Source of the DNA: DTFZ01 sp050260375
Lineage (GTDB): Bacteria; Bacillota; Clostridia; Christensenellales; SZUA-584
Direction of reading: 5' to 3'
DNA: 64,000 nucleotides
Assembly (NCBI GenBank): GCA_050260375.1
Contig: JBLNCA010000007.1
Coordinates: 1-64,000 of the forward strand
Positions 44,114 to 52,702 of the stretch are shown here, piece after piece. Under the pieces are notes generated by a model. The model made no database searches, had not been told where the DNA came from, and was given only the letters and a program-made list of their open reading frames with translations. Each line of letters starts with the position of its first letter. Position 1 is the first letter of the stretch. The position numbers and the translations under genes are program-made.

Positions 44114-45253
44114 TCAGATTCCGTATTTTCCGCCGGGCAGCCGCTTTATGAGGCCGCCAAGCTCCATCAGCGTAAGCGCCGAATTTATCTCGCTTTGAGG
44201 ATATTTTATGCTCAGAGCAATGCTTTCAACACTTGTATCGCCTTGCAGAAGCAAATTATATATTTGGCGCTGTAAAAAATCAAGCTGTATACATTTTTCA
44301 CCCCAACAAGCCTTACGTCTTGTTGGGGACCCCATATCCGCTGCGGCGGGCGCTTTTTCGCTTCCCAGCCCGTAAAACTCTAGTATGTCTACCGCGCTGC
44401 ACGCTATGCAGGCGCCCTGCTTTATCAGCATATTTGAAAGAGACGCCGTACTAAGATACGGCGGGCCGGGCACAGCGAATACGTCGCGACCCAATGCGAC
44501 GGCCATAGAAGCGGTTATCGCCGTGCCGCCCTCTATTTCCGACTCTACAACCAGCGTTCCTTTTGACAGCCCCGCGATTATCCTGTTTCGCACGGGAAAA
44601 TTCGCGGCAAGCGGCTGCGTTCCCGGCGGCAGTTCAGAGATTACCGCTCCGTTCTCCACTGTTTTGTAATATATATCGTCACTTTCCGGCGGATAGATTA
44701 CATCAACTCCGCAGCCGAGCACCGCTATTGTCTTTCCGCCGGCTTCGAGCGCGCCCGAATGCGCCGCCGTGTCTATGCCGCGCGCCATGCCCGAAACAAC
44801 GGCCACGCCCGCTTCCGCCAGCTCTTTTGCTATCCGGCGCGCAAGCTCAAAACCTTTTCTTGTGCACCGCCTCGTGCCCACTATGCTTATCGCGTCAAGC
44901 GGCTTTTTTGTGTCGAACACTCCGCTTAACGCTCCTTTAACGAACAACACGGGCGGCGGGAACTGCAGCCCGGCAAGCCTCTCGGGATATTCGCCCGACA
45001 GCCTCGTAACTGCGGTTATGCCTTTTGCGGCGAGCTCCGATATTATTTCGGCTACGCGCTGCTCCGAGCAGTAGGCCCTGGCGGTTTTCGCGGCGTCTGC
45101 GGAGATGCTTTCAAGCGGCTTGCCGCTTTTTACCGCATCAAAAAACGTGCCCGCGTCCCCGAATTCCTTCAATAAATAATAGAACGCCTTCGGGCCTATC
45201 ACGGGCATAGACGCCATCCATATCCAGTATTTTTCCTGCTCGGTGTACGCCAA
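44114..45253 (-). CDS. dprA: DNA-processing protein DprA, with a repeat-encoded insertion
   Basis: A 379-residue DprA (Smf), which loads RecA on incoming single-stranded DNA during transformation. An N-terminal helical region is followed by a Rossmann-like core (SIVGTRRCTRKG at 123-134, SGMARGIDTAAHSGAL at 154-169, EGGTAITASMAVALGRDVFAVPG) and a C-terminal winged helix (about 322-379). Residues 306-321 (DMGSPTRRKACWGEKC) are encoded by a perfect copy of the window's palindromic repeat, in the linker between the two domains. The start is TTG at 45253 with GGGAGG upstream. The reading frame is intact. Confidence 0.94.
   Translation of the reverse strand: MAYTEQEKYWIWMASMPVIGPKAFYYLLKEFGDAGTFFDAVKSGKPLESISADAAKTARAYCSEQRVAEIISELAAKGITAVTRLSGEYPERLAGLQFPPPVLFVKGALSGVFDTKKPLDAISIVGTRRCTRKGFELARRIAKELAEAGVAVVSGMARGIDTAAHSGALEAGGKTIAVLGCGVDVIYPPESDDIYYKTVENGAVISELPPGTQPLAANFPVRNRIIAGLSKGTLVVESEIEGGTAITASMAVALGRDVFAVPGPPYLSTASLSNMLIKQGACIACSAVDILEFYGLGSEKAPAAADMGSPTRRKACWGEKCIQLDFLQRQIYNLLLQGDTSVESIALSIKYPQSEINSALTLMELGGLIKRLPGGKYGI
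44298..44335. repeat. Palindromic repeat inside the dprA coding region
   Basis: A perfect 10-bp stem, CCCCAACAAG (44301-44310) with CTTGTTGGGG (44319-44328), an 8-nt loop, then ACCCCAT. The insertion keeps the dprA frame open and falls between its domains. Confidence 0.95.
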
Positions 45254-45387
45254 CCGACACCTCCCGCAACGTGCTTGCAGTTTTTATAATTACCCTGCCG
45301 TATACTTTTCTTAAACAGTATACATCTGTTTTAAACAACCGATTAAGCGCGTTTCGCTTCCCGCCGCCGTCGGGATTGAACGCGTCT

Positions 45388-45418
45388 ATTATAACACCAT
45401 CAATACATATTACGTCAA
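45388..45418 (-). promoter_or_regulatory. Possible sigma-A promoter of dprA-topA
   Basis: On the minus strand, TTGACG (45418-45413), a 19-bp spacer and TATAAT (45393-45388). The spacer is two bases longer than ideal. It would give dprA a leader of about 130 nt. Nothing else was recognised in 45254-45515. Confidence 0.45.
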
Positions 45419-45515
45419 TACTAGCATAATAATGAAACTTTAATCGCCCATACGGATAACAAAACACCCGGTTTACGCATACGTTAATAAAAGAAGCAGG
45501 TAAAGGAGCGCTCAT

Positions 45516-46013
45516 ATGCAATATTACGGAAGTTTTTCGGGCACGGTAACGGCGATAGAGGACTTTTGGACGTATAACGAGGAAGAGGGATGCAACAAGC
45601 TGGTAACGCTGACGGACGGCAGCGGCAATATAGTTAACTTTGTGGCAACCCCGTCTACGTACGTCGTAGGCAGGGAAACGCTTAACGTCGGGGACAGCGT
45701 TACCGGCTTTTACGACGCGACATTGCCGGTTATATTGATATACCCGCCGCAATACCGGGCTGTAGTCATGGCAAAAACATCGTCGTTCCGCAGCGTAAAG
45801 GTAGACCGCTTTGATTCGCAGCTAGTCAGCAGCGACGGCGCGCTGAAACTTAACGTTTCGCCGTCAACACAAATAGTGCTGGAAAACGACCAGCGCTTTT
45901 CCGGCAGCCTCGAAAACCGGGATTTAATCGTTGTATACGGCGCGACGACAAGGAGCATACCCGCGCAGACGACGCCTTACAAGATAATAGTGATTTGCAG
46001 GCGGATGCAATAA
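45516..46013 (+). CDS. Conserved Clostridia protein of unknown function
   Basis: A 165-residue protein with no signal peptide or membrane helix. It looks beta-rich, possibly two OB-like halves. Distinctive segments are GSFSGTVTAIEDFW, GFYDATLPVILIYPPQYRAV and ATTRSIPAQTTPYKIIV. I recall similar proteins from other Clostridia but no characterised member, so no function is given. AAAGGAGCG precedes the ATG. It is the only plus-strand gene in a 27-kb stretch of minus-strand genes and must have its own promoter, which I did not find with confidence. A palindromic repeat follows its stop. Confidence 0.8.
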   Translation: MQYYGSFSGTVTAIEDFWTYNEEEGCNKLVTLTDGSGNIVNFVATPSTYVVGRETLNVGDSVTGFYDATLPVILIYPPQYRAVVMAKTSSFRSVKVDRFDSQLVSSDGALKLNVSPSTQIVLENDQRFSGSLENRDLIVVYGATTRSIPAQTTPYKIIVICRRMQ

Positions 46014-46020
46014 ACAGCAT

Positions 46021-46061
46021 TTACACCCCAAAAAGCCTCACGTCTTTTTGGGGACCCCGTA
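46021..46061. repeat. Palindromic repeat after the conserved unknown gene
   Basis: A perfect stem, CCCCAAAAAG with CTTTTTGGGG, an 8-nt loop, then ACCCCGTA. It lies between convergent genes, eight bases after a stop codon, and could serve as a bidirectional hairpin. Confidence 0.9.
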
Positions 46062-46108
46062 TAAAAAACAGAGGGCAGCAGCCCTCCGCATATTAATGCT
46101 TATCATCG

Positions 46109-46579
46109 TTATTTTGAAGGGCTCTTTTTGCCCTGCTCCAGCATATTAATGGCCTTCTCTATGCGGTTTTTCTTCGTTTCTTCCTTTTTGGCGCCGGCTA
46201 TCCAGCAAGCGTACTCCCTCCTGTGGCTGAATGAAAGAGCGTCAAAGTTCTTTTTTGCCTGTTCGTTTTCCCCGAGCGCCGCTTCGAGCTCGGCAGGCAA
46301 AGAAACTTCGCGCGGTTCTTCGTCCTTCCACAGCTTAACGTGCACGGTATCGCCCGCTTGCTTGCCCGTCTTATCTCTTATCGACTTGAGCACGCCTATT
46401 ATCGGCCCCGTGCCCATGTTGACTATGGAGCCGCGGTAAGGCACGCCGTCAAACTCGCACGCGATCTTTACACGTCCTTTAGCGCCGAACGTTTCCATAA
46501 TATCGTACGGGAAGCGCACGTAAGCGCCTCCGCCGCGCCCGCTCTCATGTATAACTTCGTCGAATTCGTATATATCCAT
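46109..46579 (-). CDS. DUF1905 / YdeI-OmdA family protein
   Basis: A 156-residue protein. The N-terminal half is a DUF1905 domain (YVRFPYDIMETFGAKGRVKI, then GSIVNMGTGPIIGV). The C-terminal half is the YdeI/OmpD-associated helical region (FDALSFSHRREYACWI, ending in KKNRIEKAINML). Family members have been linked to peptide or bacteriocin resistance in other bacteria, but the biochemical role is unknown. I chose ATG at 46579 because GGAG lies six bases before it; alternative GTG (46630) and ATG (46612) starts have poor ribosome sites. Confidence 0.82.
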   Translation of the reverse strand: MDIYEFDEVIHESGRGGGAYVRFPYDIMETFGAKGRVKIACEFDGVPYRGSIVNMGTGPIIGVLKSIRDKTGKQAGDTVHVKLWKDEEPREVSLPAELEAALGENEQAKKNFDALSFSHRREYACWIAGAKKEETKKNRIEKAINMLEQGKKSPSK

Positions 46580-46634
46580 AAACGCTCCGAAATCCCAGCC
46601 CCTTTCGCTCATTGATTCCGCCACTTTCACCGCT

Positions 46635-46901
46635 TTATCGGCCTTTGGAAGACGGCCGCTGGTACGAGGGCGCGTTCCTCGGAGTGGTCCCCTTCTTTAC
46701 GTTTTGATAATAAGCGTACGTGAGCGGCTCCTGTTCGCATATTGTCTCGGCGTCCTCCACCTCCGCTATCAGCATCACGTGGCTGCCAAGGTCAAGCTTG
46801 TCTACAACCCTGCAGCTGAAGCGCGCGGCGGCGTTCTGGGCAATATACGGCATGCCGAGAGAATCGCGCGCAGACTTCTTGTAGAAAGCTTTTGTGTCCA
46901 T
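46635..46901 (-). pseudogene. Shortened flavin reductase-like gene (internal deletion)
   Basis: An 88-residue product that looks like a flavin reductase (FMN-binding split barrel) missing its middle. The start MDTKAFYKKSA resembles the N-terminus of such enzymes. It then jumps to the C-terminal third: GMPYIAQNAAARFSCRVVDK, then LDLGSHVMLIAEVEDAE, EPLTYAYYQNVKKG and TPRNAPSY. The full family is about 160-200 residues. The central FMN-binding strands are absent, so it is probably inactive. The frame is intact and AAGGAG is well placed before ATG at 46901 (an adjacent ATG is at 46904). It follows the comM stop by about 10 bp. Confidence 0.65.
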
Positions 46902-46912
46902 CATATTCTCCT

Positions 46913-48430
46913 TCATCCCCAATACTTTACGTCCGTCCTGTACTGTATAGCCTCGGCTATATGCGCCTTGCCTATCTGCTCCTCTCCCGCCAAGTCCGCA
47001 ATGGTGCGCGACACCTTCAGCACCCTGCTTACAGCGCGGGCGCTCAATGCGAACCTGTTGTATGCCGCCTCCATCAGGTCCTTGCATTCCTTTGACAGCG
47101 CGCAGTACCTGTCCGTCATCTCGCCGGTGAGCTCGGCGTTGCTGTGTATGCCCTCCGAAGCGTAACGGCGCCGCTGTATGCTCCTTGCGGCGTTCACCCT
47201 CGCACGTATTTCTTTGGAAGTTTCTCCTGTGCGCTCGCCGGTAAGCTCGGCGTACGATATCTCTTCCATGCCAATGTGCATGTCTATCCTGTCGAGCAGC
47301 GGCCCGGATATACGCGAAAGGTACTGCTTTATCTCCCTTGGGGTGCAGCGGCACGGTTTGTCGGCGCTGCCGAAATTCCCGCACGGGCAGGGGTTCATCG
47401 ACGCTATAAGCATTACGCCCGCGGGGTAAGTCACCTTTGCGTTTGCCCTTGCAATGCTTATCGTTTTATCCTCGAGCGGCTGGCGCAGCGCCTCAAGCGA
47501 CTCGCGCTTAAACTCCGCAAGCTCGTCTAAGAACAGCACTCCTCCGTGAGCGAGGCTCACCTCGCCAGGCATTACGTGGTGCCCGCCTCCCGTGAGCGCC
47601 GCGGTGGAAAGCGTATGGTGCGGGCTGCGGAACGGCCGCACTGACGCGAGCTTTCCTTCGCTCATGCCGCATACCGACTGTATCTTCGATATCTCCAGCG
47701 CCTCTTCAAACGTAAGCGAGGGCAGTATGCCGGGTACGGCCCGCGCGAGCATGGTTTTGCCGGAGCCCGGGGGACCTATGAACAGTATGTTGTGCCCGCC
47801 CGCCGCCGCTATCTCCAGCGCGCGCTTGGCGTGCTGCTGGCCGCGCACGAACGACATGTCGTTTTTGCAGACTTCTCCCTCGTCGGGAAAATACCTGCGC
47901 GTTTTAAGAGGCTTAATGCTCTCCCTGCCCGAGAGGTGCGCCGCTATCTGCGTCAAATCGCGCACCGGGTAAACGCAAAGGCCTTCTATATAGCTCGCCT
48001 CCTGGGCGTTTTGCTCTGAAATAAACAGGTTTTTATACCCCGCCCCGCGCGCTGATATTGCCATCGGCAGCGCGCCCGCTATGCCGCGCAGCGTACCGTC
48101 CAGCGACAGCTCGCCTAAGAATACGGATTTTTCGTCAGGCGCGTTAATCTGTCCGCTGGCGCTTAAAAGGCCGAGAGCAATCGCAAGGTCGTATATAGGC
48201 CCCTGTTTTTTTGTGTCCGCGGGCGCAAGGTTTACCGTTATCCTCGTCTGCGGATAATCAAACCGCGAGTTTTTTATCGCCGCGCGCACGCGCTCTTTAG
48301 ACTCGCGCACCGCCTCTCCGGGCAGCCCCACCATCTCGTATCCGGGCATGCCGAACGATATGTCCGCCTCGACGAACACCGGAAAGCCCGCAAGGCCCAA
48401 CAGTCCAAAGCTCGTTATCTTGGAAAGCAA
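46913..48430 (-). CDS. comM: ComM/YifB family Mg-chelatase-like AAA+ ATPase
   Basis: A 505-residue ATPase; ComM in transformable bacteria is a branch-migration helicase that helps integrate heterologous donor DNA. An N-terminal Lon-S5-like domain (about 1-170: GMPGYEMVGLPGEAVRESKE, and NLAPADTKKQG) is followed by the ATPase with GPPGSGKTML near 219, FLDELAEF, a Cys-rich NPCPCGNFG loop, and a C-terminal helical domain (RFALSARAVSRVLKVSRTIAD). TTG at 48430 fits family starts; the frame is open 36 codons further upstream without similarity. Its linkage to dprA suggests a DNA-uptake module. Confidence 0.92.
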   Translation of the reverse strand: MLSKITSFGLLGLAGFPVFVEADISFGMPGYEMVGLPGEAVRESKERVRAAIKNSRFDYPQTRITVNLAPADTKKQGPIYDLAIALGLLSASGQINAPDEKSVFLGELSLDGTLRGIAGALPMAISARGAGYKNLFISEQNAQEASYIEGLCVYPVRDLTQIAAHLSGRESIKPLKTRRYFPDEGEVCKNDMSFVRGQQHAKRALEIAAAGGHNILFIGPPGSGKTMLARAVPGILPSLTFEEALEISKIQSVCGMSEGKLASVRPFRSPHHTLSTAALTGGGHHVMPGEVSLAHGGVLFLDELAEFKRESLEALRQPLEDKTISIARANAKVTYPAGVMLIASMNPCPCGNFGSADKPCRCTPREIKQYLSRISGPLLDRIDMHIGMEEISYAELTGERTGETSKEIRARVNAARSIQRRRYASEGIHSNAELTGEMTDRYCALSKECKDLMEAAYNRFALSARAVSRVLKVSRTIADLAGEEQIGKAHIAEAIQYRTDVKYWG

Positions 48431-48568
48431 CCCATAAAACCCCACATCAAATATTAATATACGCTTCTTATACTTTGCGGTAACAACGCTGCTTTGCGGT
48501 ATATACCTAATAATATTATTATTTCCAGTAATAATCAATACAGCGGGGAAACCAGCCGTGTTAGGCCA

Positions 48569-49030
48569 TTAAGACGCGGTATCGTCCTTTTCCCTGAACA
48601 CCAGCAGCTTGCTTCCCGCGAAGTTGACGACGAACGAGAATACCGTTGCGGCTATCTTGGAAAGCGTGGGATTAAGCGAATAGAGTTCCACAAGCACATA
48701 CATGGCGAGCGTGTTTACGCCCAATGATATGAGGTTCACAAATATGAACTTTAAAAACGCCGCGGACAAAAAATGTATGCTTGTCCCGCCTTTCAGCGTA
48801 TATACGGCAAAGAACTTAAGCTTCAGCTTGAAAGTCCAGTACCTGTTCAGTATATAGCTGTTAATAACGCCGCACGAATACGAAACGATATTCGACGGTA
48901 CGACGTGAAGCCCTATTACGCTATGCAGCAGCGTGAGTACCCCCAGGTCCACAAGGAAATTGACTACCCCTACTGCCATGAACTTAATGAAGTGGAATAT
49001 ACTCTTTTTATATTTCTGGTAAAGATGCAT
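48569..49030 (-). CDS. GtrA family membrane protein
   Basis: A 153-residue GtrA-like protein with four hydrophobic helices and the motifs FIKFMAVGVVNFLVDLGV and SYILNRYWTFK. Members are thought to help flip or present lipid-linked sugars (such as bactoprenol-glucose) across the membrane for envelope polymer modification. AAGAGG lies upstream of the ATG. It starts 9 bp after the GT39 gene's stop, suggesting that the two work together on a lipid-linked sugar; no dolichol-phosphate-type glycosyltransferase is present nearby. Confidence 0.9.
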   Translation of the reverse strand: MHLYQKYKKSIFHFIKFMAVGVVNFLVDLGVLTLLHSVIGLHVVPSNIVSYSCGVINSYILNRYWTFKLKLKFFAVYTLKGGTSIHFLSAAFLKFIFVNLISLGVNTLAMYVLVELYSLNPTLSKIAATVFSFVVNFAGSKLLVFREKDDTAS

Positions 49031-49039
49031 TTTTTCCTC

Positions 49040-51199
49040 TTAATAGAACGGCCACGACGGCAGCCAGCGTATAACGTTTGCGTAGCTGCGCGGTATAACG
49101 ACGCCGGTAGTTACCGGGTAAAACATCACGAACAGCAGCAAACAGACGCCCAAATATATGAATACCGCCCTCTTGCCGTATTTTGTGCGCTCTATAAGGT
49201 ATTTTGCGAGCACTCCCATAAGCAGTATCAAAAACGCTATCGTCTCAAAATAGTGGTATATGAACGTCTCCCTCGATATCAGCATCCACGGCACATACTC
49301 CGACGCCGCGGCTATCGCTAAAAAGAACGTGCGCTTGCCGAACTTTCCCTTGCGCAGGCGTATTACGACGAGCGCTATTACGGCGCCCAGCGCCCCCCAC
49401 CATACCGCCGGGTTGCCCATAGTGGACAGCGAAGACATGTATTCGTCGGGGTAGCCTTCGCCCTGGAAGAAGAACACGGGGCGTATATTGAGCGGCCATA
49501 AATACCACTGCGAGGAAAACGGATGCGGCCTGTCCGTCTTAAGGTCGGAGTGGTAATTGAACATATACTCCTGATTGCCGAGTATGGCTTTAAAGTCGTA
49601 CGGCCTGTCGTCAGTATACAGCACGAACGACTCGTACCATATAAAAGCACACACGGCGGCTATCACGAGCACGCACGCGACCGCTGTCATCAGCACTTTT
49701 TTGCTGCTCGCGGGCTTCGCGGCAGGCTCGTTGGGCTGCGCGGGAGCAGCGCCCTTCGCTGCGCGCATGTCTTTTATTTTCAGCGCGAACAGCACGGCTA
49801 TCAGCGCCGCGGCAAACACGAAGAAGAATGCGCGCACGGCGTACCCCATAGTGTCAGCCGCTTTAGCCATATAAGGCGCGTACGCCATCAGGTATATTAC
49901 CGCCGGCACTATTATGAAAAACACGACGCACCATAAAAGGGTCAAGAGCGTGCGCTTCCTGAACTTTTCGCTTATGTCCTCAAAATACGCGCGCTTAGCC
50001 GGCTCCATCGTTTCGGCCTGTTCCGCATCGGAAAGCGCCAGATTAACGTACGAATACTCGCGTCCGCGCTTTGCCAGCTGTATGAAGAACAATATAGCCA
50101 GCCCGAGGCCTGCGTATATGCACAGCCATTTAGTGGCCGCGCCGAGTCCGAACGAAATACCGCACAGCGCCAGCGGCAGCAGCGTACGGTAAAGCGGCTC
50201 GCGGTTGTAATTGGTTTCGGTGTAGCGGTACATGAAGTAGTACATAAGCATGACGAACAGCAGACTGTAACTGTCTATAGTCGCTATCCTCGTCTGCGAG
50301 AAATGCATGAAATCGACGGCGAGCAGGAACGTCGGTATAAACGCAAAAAGCGGGCGCCTAAACAGCCGCTTTGCGAATATGTACATAAGCGGCAGCATCA
50401 GTACTCCGACGAGCGTGCCCATAAATCTCCACCCGAACGGGTTCATGCCGAATATCTGTATGCCAATGCTGAGTATCGTCTTGCCGAGCGGAGGATGCGT
50501 TATCTCGTACGGCGGAACGTGGTTAATATACTCAAACGCAGTCCTCGCGTGATATACCTCGTCAAAGTACATCTCGGTCATGTAATACGTCTGCTGCGTC
50601 ACGTGGTTTTGCTCGTCGAACATATGCTGCGCGGGGTGGTTGCCGCCCGGGTGTGTACTGGATACCGAGGCTATCGCCACCGGAAGGCCGTCCTCTCCGC
50701 AGAAGCCCATCTCGAGCATTCTAAGCCCTGTACTCTCAACTTTAATCTTAACGTATTTGGCGGTAAACGGCTCAGGCTTTTTGAACTGCCACTCGTACAT
50801 GTTTATCGCGTCGTGGTCTACCGACATAGGGGCTATCGTCTTTATCGCGTTGCCGTTTTCGTCTTTTTCATCGGTGTCCTGCTCAATCAGCACGGGAGCG
50901 TACGCTTCGCCGTCTTCCGAACAGGAGAACGAAAACTTGCTTTCCCCAAGCGACGCGAAATACTTTATATATCTTATTTCTTCTGGCTTTTCAAACTCGA
51001 CAGTAACCTCTTCGCCCTTATTTTCCATAGCGAAGTACGTTTCGGGTATGTCAAGCGAACCAAGGTTGGTAAATGCGACGGCAGCGTATACAAGCGTTAA
51101 CGCGAGCATAACGAGCCAGTCGCGCAATGTCATCTTCGCGCGCTCTTCCTTAAAAAACAGCCGCCTTTTTGCGTTCTTCTGCCAATTCTTCTCTTGCAT
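49040..51199 (-). CDS. GT39 protein O-mannosyltransferase-like protein with discoidin-like insert
   Basis: A 719-residue GT-C membrane enzyme. It has a basic cytoplasmic start, a first helix (about 28-46), then about 130 extra residues (50-178) that read like an F5/8 type C (discoidin) beta-sandwich. After them comes the catalytic FDEVYHARTAFE (D213/E214), followed by about ten more helices and a long loop near 500-600. The PMT family transfers mannose from a polyprenyl phosphate to Ser/Thr of exported proteins. The carbohydrate-binding-like insert between helix 1 and the catalytic motif is unusual. ATG at 51199 has only a weak ribosome site; ATG at 51133 is an alternative. Confidence 0.87.
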   Translation of the reverse strand: MQEKNWQKNAKRRLFFKEERAKMTLRDWLVMLALTLVYAAVAFTNLGSLDIPETYFAMENKGEEVTVEFEKPEEIRYIKYFASLGESKFSFSCSEDGEAYAPVLIEQDTDEKDENGNAIKTIAPMSVDHDAINMYEWQFKKPEPFTAKYVKIKVESTGLRMLEMGFCGEDGLPVAIASVSSTHPGGNHPAQHMFDEQNHVTQQTYYMTEMYFDEVYHARTAFEYINHVPPYEITHPPLGKTILSIGIQIFGMNPFGWRFMGTLVGVLMLPLMYIFAKRLFRRPLFAFIPTFLLAVDFMHFSQTRIATIDSYSLLFVMLMYYFMYRYTETNYNREPLYRTLLPLALCGISFGLGAATKWLCIYAGLGLAILFFIQLAKRGREYSYVNLALSDAEQAETMEPAKRAYFEDISEKFRKRTLLTLLWCVVFFIIVPAVIYLMAYAPYMAKAADTMGYAVRAFFFVFAAALIAVLFALKIKDMRAAKGAAPAQPNEPAAKPASSKKVLMTAVACVLVIAAVCAFIWYESFVLYTDDRPYDFKAILGNQEYMFNYHSDLKTDRPHPFSSQWYLWPLNIRPVFFFQGEGYPDEYMSSLSTMGNPAVWWGALGAVIALVVIRLRKGKFGKRTFFLAIAAASEYVPWMLISRETFIYHYFETIAFLILLMGVLAKYLIERTKYGKRAVFIYLGVCLLLFVMFYPVTTGVVIPRSYANVIRWLPSWPFY

Positions 51200-51220
51200 A
51201 TTTCACTGTCAACTTTCTTT

Positions 51221-51260
51221 ACGCCCCGAAAAACCGTCGAGCTTTTTGGGGGTATCGTTA
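51221..51260. repeat. Palindromic repeat between the two GT-C genes
   Basis: ACGCCCCGAAAAAC, a 6-nt loop, GCTTTTTGGGGG, then TATCGTTA. It is a degenerate copy whose tail provides the stop codon (51258-51260) of the downstream GT-C gene. Confidence 0.7.
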
Positions 51261-52688
51261 TCCGAGCAGCGCGGGGCTTTTAATAAGCACCTTGCCGCTC
51301 GAGAGCTTTCTTATCGTTATAACCGCGTACACGAGGTAAAGCGCCAGATTAACCGCCGAGAAAATGAGCAGCGGCGTTTCGGGCGCGGCGGTAGTATCGG
51401 CGTACAGCGTAACAAGCTGGTTTATCAGCGCCGACACCGAGTACGCGCCGGCGAATACAAGCGTAGTAGTGTCGCGGGAATACACGTACGCAAACACGAG
51501 CAGCACGCACGCGGGTGCTATATAGCGCTCGTGCACCATATGCATCAGCATGAAAACCGATATTACAAGGAACGCGGCAAGGTCAAAGTACGGCCTTGAG
51601 TCTCTCGTCCTCCATTGCAGGAACACAATGGCCGCGCATATAGCGACGAGGAATATCATGCCCCACGTCTTGTAGTCAAACACCAGAAACGTTTCGGTTA
51701 CCTCAACCCAGTTGCCGCCCGAGAGCGCGAACAGATTGAAAGCGTTCAGCGTCGCGTACGGATACGAGCCGACGGTGCTTGCGTACCTGTTTATTATCCA
51801 GAACGTCGGCTGGTTTCCCTGAAAAGGCAGCGAGCCCAAGAATATGACGCTGGCGATTATTGCAAGGCCTCCGACTATGCCCGCGACGGCTTTGCCAAAC
51901 CCGCCCTTTTTAAAAAGCGCGTAGAAATAGGCAAGCCCCACGACGGGCAAAAACATCAGAGCCTGCGGCTTTATAAGCAGCGATACCGCAAAGAAAAACG
52001 CGCCCGCTAAATACCGTTCCTTTTTTAGATGATACAGCGTCAAAACGACAAACAGCGTGAAAAAAGCGTCCATCTGCCCCCACACGGAGCTGTTGAAGAA
52101 CATGGCGGGGTTAAACAGCAGCAGCATCGAGCAAAGCAGCGCGAACTTCTTCCCCGCTTCGTGGGAGGCTATTCTGTACACGAACGCCGCAAGTATTACT
52201 TCCGATATTATCGCGGGCAGCTTGAGCAGTACGGCAAACGCGGCGGAAGAATCGCTTATGCCGAATATGCTGCGAATGAATCCCACCACCCAGAGCACGT
52301 ACATATACCCCGGCGGATAATCTGCGAATTCAAGAGACGAATAAAACCCTGAGGGTCCGTACTCGTATACCGCGAGCGACCACGCCCGAAAGCATCCCAT
52401 ATCAATAGCGTAACCGGGATATACCGCGGCTATGAACACGCGCAGCGCGACGGCTGCCGCCGCGGCTATCAGAAACAGCGGCCAGAAGTTCTCGCCGGTC
52501 TCCTTCTTGCGCACGGCGAGCAGTACGCACACTGCTATGAACAGCGCCGTGACTATTACCGTGAGCACCGTGGCTGCGGATGTCTGGTCAGGGGTCGCCA
52601 ACGAAGGCCTGTTGTCGGCCAAGGCGGTACCGCCGAAAGTCAATATGATCAACGCTGCTGCCAGCAGACATGCAAACCTGCGTACCAT
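51258..52688 (-). CDS. GT-C family glycosyltransferase (Gpi18-like mannosyltransferase)
   Basis: A 476-residue polytopic membrane protein with about 11 helices. The first extracytoplasmic loop carries AIDMGCFRAW (acidic residue D96) and YEYGPSGFY, followed by FADYPPGYMYVLW; this loop-1 pattern is typical of the COG5542 (Gpi18-like) mannosyltransferase group. It presumably uses a polyprenyl-phosphate sugar donor. The acceptor is unknown. The start ATG (52688) follows GGAG; a TTG codon directly precedes it. It lies next to a GT39 enzyme and GtrA, forming a three-gene envelope glycosylation cluster. Confidence 0.85.
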   Translation of the reverse strand: MVRRFACLLAAALIILTFGGTALADNRPSLATPDQTSAATVLTVIVTALFIAVCVLLAVRKKETGENFWPLFLIAAAAAVALRVFIAAVYPGYAIDMGCFRAWSLAVYEYGPSGFYSSLEFADYPPGYMYVLWVVGFIRSIFGISDSSAAFAVLLKLPAIISEVILAAFVYRIASHEAGKKFALLCSMLLLFNPAMFFNSSVWGQMDAFFTLFVVLTLYHLKKERYLAGAFFFAVSLLIKPQALMFLPVVGLAYFYALFKKGGFGKAVAGIVGGLAIIASVIFLGSLPFQGNQPTFWIINRYASTVGSYPYATLNAFNLFALSGGNWVEVTETFLVFDYKTWGMIFLVAICAAIVFLQWRTRDSRPYFDLAAFLVISVFMLMHMVHERYIAPACVLLVFAYVYSRDTTTLVFAGAYSVSALINQLVTLYADTTAAPETPLLIFSAVNLALYLVYAVITIRKLSSGKVLIKSPALLG

Positions 52689-52702
52689 CAAAAACAGCTC
52701 CG

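Noticed and set aside
46905..47384. Long minus-strand frame upstream of the shortened flavin reductase
   Set aside because: It lies antisense-free but fully inside comM in another frame and has the Arg/His-rich composition of a shadow frame; the real start is ATG at 46901/46904.
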